DNA from: Actinomycetota bacterium
GTDB taxonomy: Bacteria; Actinomycetota; Geothermincolia; Geothermincolales; RBG-13-55-18
Assembly (NCBI GenBank): GCA_040757835.1
Contig: JBFLWJ010000026.1
Coordinates: forward strand, 1-38,524
Reading direction: 5' to 3'
Length of the DNA: 38,524 bases
The translations under genes were made by a program, and so were the position numbers. Positions 34,267-38,524 of the stretch are shown one piece after another (position 1 is the first letter of the stretch; each line of letters starts with the position of its first letter). A model generated the notes under the pieces. The model was not told where the DNA came from and did no database searches. It saw nothing but the letters and a program-made list of their open reading frames with translations.

Positions 34267-35610
34267 TCATCCCTGTTTTATCTTGTTTGTGAGTATTTGG
34301 ACGGCATCGTATATATCTCTTTTCTCCTCCATCAACTGTTTTATCTTCTCGACGGAGTGGATGGTGGTGGAGTGGTGGCGCCCGCCAAAAGCATTGCTTA
34401 TGGTCGGGAGGGACTCGTCCGTGAGTTCCCTGCACAGGTACATGCATATCTGGCGTGCGGTTACCAGGTGACGTGAACGGTTGGGGCTGGCTAGCTGGCT
34501 GACCGAGATATTGAAATAATCGGAGGTCACTTTCATGATGTTTCCTATGCTTATATCCTGGTTTTTTTCCTCTGGGAGTATGTCCCTCAATACATCCTTC
34601 GCCATCTCCGGGGTGATCGGTTCCTTGGTGAGGCTGGAATAGGCAACGACCCGAATGAGGGCCCCCTCGAGCTCACGGATGTTGGAATCGAATCGGGAGG
34701 CGATATAGTTGATGACCTCGTCAGGCACCTCTTTCTTGTCCAAGGCGGACTTTTTGCGCAGGATGGCGATGCGCGTCTCCAGTTCAGGAGGCTGAATATC
34801 GGTTATCAGCCCCCACTCGAACCTGGAGATGAGTCTCTCCTGCAAACCCGTGATCTCTTTGGGAGGACAATCGCTGGAGAGCACGATCTGCTTGTTGTTG
34901 TTGTGTAGGTCGTTAAAGGTATGAAAGAACTCCTCAACCGTCCTCTCCTTGTTGGCGAGGAACTGGATATCGTCGATGAGCAGCATGTCGATGGATCTAT
35001 ATCTCTTCTGGAAGGCAGGGATGCTGCTCGAGGTCAAGGAATTGATAAAGTCGTTCAAGAACTGTTCGGAGGACCTGTATAAGACCCTCATGTTCGGGTA
35101 GAGCCTCTTGGCATAGTGTCCTATGGAGTGCAGGAGATGGGTCTTGCCCAGGCCGACACCGCCGTAGATATATAGGGGGTTATAGGAAGTGGGGTTCTCG
35201 GATACGGAGAGGGCTGCGGCGTGGGCGAAACGGTTGCTCGCACCGATCACGAAAGTGTCGAAGGTGAGCCTGGGATTGAGGTCCCCTGACGTGGCTGCGA
35301 CTTCCTCCTCGAGCAATATGTTTGTGTCGAGGTATACGGGATCGCGGCCACCCTTCTTGCGCCGGTCCTTCAGCACCACCCTTACCTGGTCGATGCCGGT
35401 AAACACCTCGGATACAACCTCTTGTATAAGGTTAAGGTATCTCTTGTCCACCCACTCCTTAGTGAAGTTGTTGTTGGTGTAAAGGATGAGCGTGGACCCC
35501 TCGACCTTTTCTGCATGGAGGTTCTTGAACCACATGGAGGAAGCATCCGTTGCGCGTTCCTGTATAGAGGTTCTGCATTTGTCCCATAAAAGGTTCGTCT
35601 TTGCCGACAT
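34267..35610 (-). CDS. dnaA: Chromosomal replication initiator DnaA
   Basis: 447 residues. Domain I is residues 1 to about 80, with a short linker of low conservation. The AAA+ domain has Walker A GGVGLGKTHLLHSIG and Walker B MLLIDDIQFLANKE, with FHTFNDLHNNNKQIVLSSD following. The DNA-binding domain IV carries the signature ASPNRSRHLVTARQICMYL and GRHHSTTIHS. It binds DnaA boxes and opens oriC. It lies 48 bases downstream of a GHKL-winged helix gene on the same strand and may be cotranscribed with it. The start ATG 35610 follows a GGGGGATGATCCG stretch. Confidence 0.97.
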   Translation of the reverse strand: MSAKTNLLWDKCRTSIQERATDASSMWFKNLHAEKVEGSTLILYTNNNFTKEWVDKRYLNLIQEVVSEVFTGIDQVRVVLKDRRKKGGRDPVYLDTNILLEEEVAATSGDLNPRLTFDTFVIGASNRFAHAAALSVSENPTSYNPLYIYGGVGLGKTHLLHSIGHYAKRLYPNMRVLYRSSEQFLNDFINSLTSSSIPAFQKRYRSIDMLLIDDIQFLANKERTVEEFFHTFNDLHNNNKQIVLSSDCPPKEITGLQERLISRFEWGLITDIQPPELETRIAILRKKSALDKKEVPDEVINYIASRFDSNIRELEGALIRVVAYSSLTKEPITPEMAKDVLRDILPEEKNQDISIGNIMKVTSDYFNISVSQLASPNRSRHLVTARQICMYLCRELTDESLPTISNAFGGRHHSTTIHSVEKIKQLMEEKRDIYDAVQILTNKIKQG

Positions 35611-35658
35611 CGGATCATCCCCCGGGGAGGGTCGCGGGTAAATTACAGCGCTATTCTA

Positions 35659-36417
35659 TTACAGCGAGAGAAGACTCTGCAAGTATGACCTTCCCGCATC
35701 GGAAAGGAATCTTTTTCCAGAAGAGTTAACAAGAATAAGGCCAAAGTCCTGGAGTTTTACAAGATCGCGGTGGGCCGTACTGACGCCTATGTTCAGCTCA
35801 GAGGATACCTGCGAAGGGCCCAGGGATTCTCCCTCCGAGAGCAGGAAGAGGATGTTGTTCTGGCGTTGGGTCAGGCGCAGGCTGCCGGGGTCACCGGCAT
35901 CGTCCTCCCAGGCAGACGGCGGTGCCGCGCCGGAGAGGACCATCCTGATATAGGTGCCGTTGCCGGGATCGGAATACACGAGGAGGTCGCCACCGCGGGA
36001 GCGCAGGTCCTCGCGGGCGAGGTGGAGACCGATACCAACCCCGCGTATGAGCGCACGGTGTTCCTCTCTGGCGGTGGAGTAGCCCAGGCCGAAAGCGAGA
36101 TCCAGGCGAGAGATGCCCGGGCCGGTGTCTGAGAGATATATGCTGCCCCCCGGGGGATCGAGCACCACCGATACCGAACATGGCAGCGCATGGACCAGGT
36201 TGTCCGTCACCTCGCGCAAGGCGACCCCGGGTACCTCCAGTCCACGGTCGCGCAGCGCTCCCGAGATGAGCTCGGTGAGGCCGCGCGCGAACTCCAGGAA
36301 GTCCCCGCCCCCCACGTCGAGTATCTCGAAGGTACCGTCATCATCCGGGATGGCGACACGGGTGGGTGGGGGGTCCGGGAGCCGGGCACGGAGGGAAACA
36401 GCGTCCGCACCATCCAA
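35659..36417 (-). CDS. GHKL ATPase-winged helix fusion protein
   Basis: 252 residues from TTG 36417, with GGGTGGTG about 7 bases upstream. The N-terminal domain is a GHKL (HATPase_c) fold: N-box EVTDNLVHA (69-77, with E69, N73 and H76), G1 box DTGPG (97-101) and G2 box GVGIGLHLA (126-134). No histidine-phosphotransfer domain is present, so it resembles anti-sigma-type kinases such as SpoIIAB/RsbW more than sensor kinases. Residues 181-252 look like a winged helix (LTQRQNNILFLL, then PSQVSSELNIGVSTAHRDLV and a wing with SSGKRFLSDAG). It could be an ATP-responsive regulator of the dnaA operon. That is inference; I know of no characterised protein with this layout beside dnaA. Confidence 0.8.
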   Translation of the reverse strand: MDGADAVSLRARLPDPPPTRVAIPDDDGTFEILDVGGGDFLEFARGLTELISGALRDRGLEVPGVALREVTDNLVHALPCSVSVVLDPPGGSIYLSDTGPGISRLDLAFGLGYSTAREEHRALIRGVGIGLHLAREDLRSRGGDLLVYSDPGNGTYIRMVLSGAAPPSAWEDDAGDPGSLRLTQRQNNILFLLSEGESLGPSQVSSELNIGVSTAHRDLVKLQDFGLILVNSSGKRFLSDAGRSYLQSLLSL

Positions 36418-36494
36418 GGTTTTTCACCACCCTTCTTGCTCAACAGGAAAAGACCAGGAAAACATGCCGGAAAGATTCGGGAAGGCGGAAAACA

Positions 36495-36660
36495 GGGTTA
36501 TTATACACACGGAGGCCTTCCCCGCTTGCTGCGCTGAAAGCGCTGAACAACAAGGATACGTGCCGCTGGCGCGATGCGCCGCAAGGCCTTTGAACAGGGA
36601 ATACAGGCTGTTTTGCACAGTTATTTCCACAATTGTTGAAAACCCTTCCCCACGATGTCA
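36495..36660. other. DnaA-box cluster upstream of the dnaA operon, candidate origin
   Basis: Nonamers matching TTWTNCACA are TTATACACA (36501-36509) and TTTTGCACA (36611-36619). Near-matches are ATTTCCACA (36623-36631) and, on the minus strand, TTTTCAACA (36642-36634). The last three sit within 32 bases. The region lies between the divergent rpmH and dnaA transcription units, where bacterial origins often occur. Together with 34022-34266 it suggests a bipartite origin. Confidence 0.6.
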
Positions 36661-36687
36661 AAAATACTGACGGGTGACCAATTCGTA

Positions 36688-36716
36688 ATTATAGCAACGC
36701 CGGAGCGAGCAGTTAA
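36688..36716 (-). promoter_or_regulatory. Promoter toward the GHKL gene and dnaA
   Basis: On the minus strand -35 TTAACT (36716-36711, 4/6) and a perfect -10 TATAAT (36693-36688) are separated by 17 bases. Transcripts from here would cross the DnaA-box cluster before reaching the GHKL gene, a layout suited to autoregulation by DnaA. Confidence 0.6.
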
Positions 36717-36786
36717 GGGGATATTTGCCGGAAAGCGGATGCAGCGCGGGAGGAAAGAGCCCGGTCAAACCGAGGGGGCTTGTGTG

Positions 36787-36860
36787 CGGGGCCCCACGAG
36801 CCGGGAAAGCGGCTGGCCGCGCGGCCCCGCCGGGAGGTGTTCCGGGATCGTGGGGCGGCC
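36787..36860. other. GC-rich inverted-repeat structure between oriC and rpmH
   Basis: GCCCCACGA (36791-36799) pairs with TCGTGGGGC (36848-36856). Inside are a hairpin AGCCG/CGGCT (36799-36803 with 36810-36814) and the self-complementary GGCCGCGCGGCC. No T-tract follows on either strand. It lies upstream of the rpmH promoter, so it is not part of the rpmH leader. It may be a DNA cruciform or part of an unannotated RNA. Confidence 0.4.
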
Positions 36861-36886
36861 ATACCGTGGCCTATCAGGAGGTTTAT

Positions 36887-36915
36887 TTGACACCCCTTGG
36901 GGGCACGGATATAAT
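36887..36915 (+). promoter_or_regulatory. Consensus sigma-70 promoter of rpmH
   Basis: A perfect -35 TTGACA (36887-36892), 17-base spacer and perfect -10 TATAAT (36910-36915) point to rpmH. Transcription should begin near 36922. A GGAGG site then lies 7 bases before the rpmH ATG. Confidence 0.95.
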
Positions 36916-36941
36916 TTTCATGCTTTTTTGGAGGTAAAGCC

Positions 36942-37076
36942 ATGAAAAGGACGTATCAACCGAATACCAGAAAAAGGAAAAAGAACCACGGCTTCCGCAA
37001 GAGGATGAGCACCAGGTCTGGAAGGGCCATTCTTAAAAGGAGGAGGCAGAAGGGCAGAAAGAGGCTGAGTGCCTGA
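36942..37076 (+). CDS. rpmH: Ribosomal protein bL34
   Basis: 44 residues beginning [20 protein letters not shown] and ending with a KGRKRLSA tail, the very basic bL34 pattern. It is a component of the large ribosomal subunit. ATG 36942 has GGAGG 7 bases upstream and a consensus promoter before that. It heads the rpmH-rnpA-yidD-yidC operon and diverges from the dnaA operon. Confidence 0.98.
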   Translation: MKRTYQPNTRKRKKNHGFRKRMSTRSGRAILKRRRQKGRKRLSA

Positions 37077-37083
37077 AGGCCCG

Positions 37084-37422
37084 ATGGAAGCCCTGAAGAG
37101 AAGCCGTGATTTCAGTAGGGTGATAGATGGCGGAAGAAGGAAATATCTGGAAACCATCGTCGCCTACAGGCTCCCTAACCAGGAAGGAAAGACCCGCGTA
37201 GGCATCTCCGTCACCAGGAGGACCGGTGGAGGCAGCGTCCAGCGCAACCGAATCAAGAGAAGGATCAGGGAAGCTATCAGGAAAAACGCGTCATTGCTGC
37301 CCGTGGGAGAGGACATGGTATTCGTGGCGAGGCGAGGAATTGAGACGGCGGCCTACCAGGACATAGAGGGGGACATCATCACAGCGTTGGGGGGAAACCC
37401 GGGTGAGAAAGATAATCGTTAG
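37084..37422 (+). CDS. rnpA: Ribonuclease P protein component
   Basis: 112 residues from ATG 37084 ([17 protein letters not shown]). A GTG at 37069, overlapping the end of rpmH, is an alternative. The RNR signature [11 protein letters not shown] is present, along with the opening KRSRDFSRV motif that binds RNase P RNA and pre-tRNA leaders. It assists the catalytic RNA in removing 5' leaders from tRNA precursors. It is 7 bases after rpmH and overlaps yidD by 20 bases. Confidence 0.96.
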   Translation: MEALKRSRDFSRVIDGGRRKYLETIVAYRLPNQEGKTRVGISVTRRTGGGSVQRNRIKRRIREAIRKNASLLPVGEDMVFVARRGIETAAYQDIEGDIITALGGNPGEKDNR

Positions 37423-37642
37423 GGCTTTGAGCAAGGCGATAAAGGCGGGAGTAAGAGGCTATCAGGTCCTGATCTCGAGCTGGCTGCCGCCGACCTGCCG
37501 CTTCTATCCTACCTGCTCACAGTATATGATCCAGGCCGTGGAGAGGTACGGCCCTTTTCGCGGAACCTGGATGGGCGTGCGCAGGCTGGCGCGGTGTCAC
37601 CCCTGGAACGCCGGTGGGTATGACCCTCTACCGGAGGGATAG
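37403..37642 (+). CDS. yidD: YidD, membrane protein insertion efficiency factor
   Basis: 79 residues from GTG 37403. The family motif [19 protein letters not shown] and the later [14 protein letters not shown] are both present. It is a small amphipathic membrane-associated protein encoded between rnpA and yidC in most bacteria and improves insertion by YidC. It overlaps rnpA by 20 bases, and yidC starts 6 bases after its stop. Confidence 0.95.
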   Translation: MRKIIVRALSKAIKAGVRGYQVLISSWLPPTCRFYPTCSQYMIQAVERYGPFRGTWMGVRRLARCHPWNAGGYDPLPEG

Positions 37643-37648
37643 ACCAGC

Positions 37649-38524
37649 ATGAACATCTTTGGTGACATATGGAACTGGATCGTTGCGGGGCTGAACTGGC
37701 TGCTGCAGGCATTCTACGATCTTACCGGCAACTACGGCGTGGCCATAATCCTCCTCACCGTCCTGGTAAAGCTGATACTGTTGCCCCTCACCATCAAGCA
37801 GACCCGATCGATGATAGCCATGCAAAAGATCCAGCCGGAGATAAAGAAGCTGCAGGAGAAATACAAGGACGACAAGGAGAAGCTCTCTCAGGAGATGATG
37901 AAGTTCTATAAGGAGAACAAGGTCAACCCCCTCGGGGGCTGCCTCCCCCTCATCTTGCAGCTGCCGATATTCTTCGCCCTCTTCACCGTGCTCAGGAAGT
38001 ACCTCCTGACCCCGCCCGCGAACATAATCGGCAACACCTATGGCGTGTTCACGACCGGGAGCGGCATATATGCTGGCGGCGTGCCCGCGGGGCTCGAGGG
38101 AGTGTTCTACAACATCCCCTTCAACAAAACGGCCAGCTTCCTGGGGGTAAACCTTGCCGACTCGGTGAGAATAGCCAACCTGGCGGCGGTGATAATCCTC
38201 CTGGGGCTCCTCGGGCTTACCACCTGGTACTCCCAGAAGCAGGTGATGACCGACCCCAGGCAGAAGAACATGATGATAATAATGCCTCTGATCACGGTGT
38301 TTATCGGCTGGAGCCTCCCCGCCGGGGTGGTGATCTACTGGCTCACCACCAATGCCCTGCAGATCGCCCAGCAGTTCGCCCTGGAATACTACGACAAGAA
38401 GCACCCCCGGGAGGAGCCCAAGGTAACGGACAAGAAGACAACGCAGGACAAGGCGTCCGCCAAGGACAGGAAGGAACCGCCGGGCAAAGGCCAGGCCACG
38501 CCGCCGGCCAAGAAGAAGCCAAGT
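37649..38524 (+). CDS. yidC: Membrane protein insertase YidC, 3' end beyond the window
   Basis: 292 codons are visible from ATG 37649 and the frame is open at the edge. Membrane helices occur near residues 28-48 (GVAIILLTVLVKLILLPLTI), 100-118, about 175-195 and 215-245. The substrate-groove arginine is in the first conserved helix (LTIKQTRSMIAMQKI), and the cytoplasmic coiled loop IQPEIKKLQEKYKDDKEKL follows. The C-terminal tail is Lys/Pro-rich and may continue. It inserts proteins into the membrane with or without the Sec translocon. It is the Gram-positive type without the large periplasmic domain. Confidence 0.95.
   Translation, partial: MNIFGDIWNWIVAGLNWLLQAFYDLTGNYGVAIILLTVLVKLILLPLTIKQTRSMIAMQKIQPEIKKLQEKYKDDKEKLSQEMMKFYKENKVNPLGGCLPLILQLPIFFALFTVLRKYLLTPPANIIGNTYGVFTTGSGIYAGGVPAGLEGVFYNIPFNKTASFLGVNLADSVRIANLAAVIILLGLLGLTTWYSQKQVMTDPRQKNMMIIMPLITVFIGWSLPAGVVIYWLTTNALQIAQQFALEYYDKKHPREEPKVTDKKTTQDKASAKDRKEPPGKGQATPPAKKKPS

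Noticed and set aside
36207..36443. Alternative minus-strand frame at the GHKL gene start
   Set aside because: It has an ATG but no domain features; the GHKL motifs are in the other frame, started by TTG.

Overview
The window is about 38.5 kb of high-GC chromosome (mostly near 65% G+C by eye) centred on a replication origin. The order dnaA-dnaN-recF-DUF721-gyrB-gyrA on the minus strand, diverging from rpmH-rnpA-yidD-yidC on the plus strand, is the usual bacterial oriC neighbourhood, and DUF721 directly after recF is typical of Actinomycetota. An archaeal-type phosphoglycerate mutase and a CooT nickel protein beside DUF3842 suggest a deep-branching, probably anaerobic actinobacterial lineage. 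That placement is inference; no rRNA is present to confirm it.

Layout. 1-3461 (minus): the start of a secreted Ig-like protein, a DUF5684 membrane protein, CooT, DUF3842, thioredoxin and thioredoxin reductase. 3573-3743: two copies of an interspersed palindromic repeat. 3742-6893 (minus): an HD-MoxR-VWA operon. 7093-11423: small membrane proteins, a COG1313 radical SAM protein, an MscS channel and an HtrA protease. 11684-14239: argS converging on an alpha/beta hydrolase, with a third repeat copy between them. 14240-15132: a lower-GC island with broken small membrane-protein genes and a possible structured RNA ending in an intrinsic terminator. 15133-17213 (minus): apgM coupled to a divergent PP-loop protein. 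17384-21894 (plus): a MoxR-DUF58-transglutaminase operon. 21891-23332 (minus): a YhaM-like exoribonuclease and tRNA-Ile(GAT). 23333-24341: a second low-GC island with a decayed Clp-fold protease gene. 24342-35610 (minus): lipoprotein, rtcB, archease, gyrA, gyrB, DUF721, recF, dnaN and dnaA. 35659-36417 (minus): an unusual GHKL ATPase-winged helix protein. 36942-38524 (plus): rpmH, rnpA, yidD and the start of yidC.

How the parts fit. DnaA-box-like sites lie both between dnaN and dnaA and upstream of the GHKL gene, so the origin may be bipartite. The 9-mer TTTTCAACA occurs four times, all in intergenic DNA of the replication cluster, including the gyrB leader. RtcB and its activator archease follow gyrA, and archease appears to start at a CTG overlapping the gyrA stop. 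Genes are tightly packed, with ATGA, GTGA and probably CTGA stop-start overlaps and frequent GTG/TTG starts behind GGAGG sites.

The most unusual items are the interspersed repeat family, the GHKL-winged helix protein beside dnaA, the PP-loop protein with TtcA/TtuA-like cysteines, the CTG-started archease, and the structured RNA candidate at 14970-15116.
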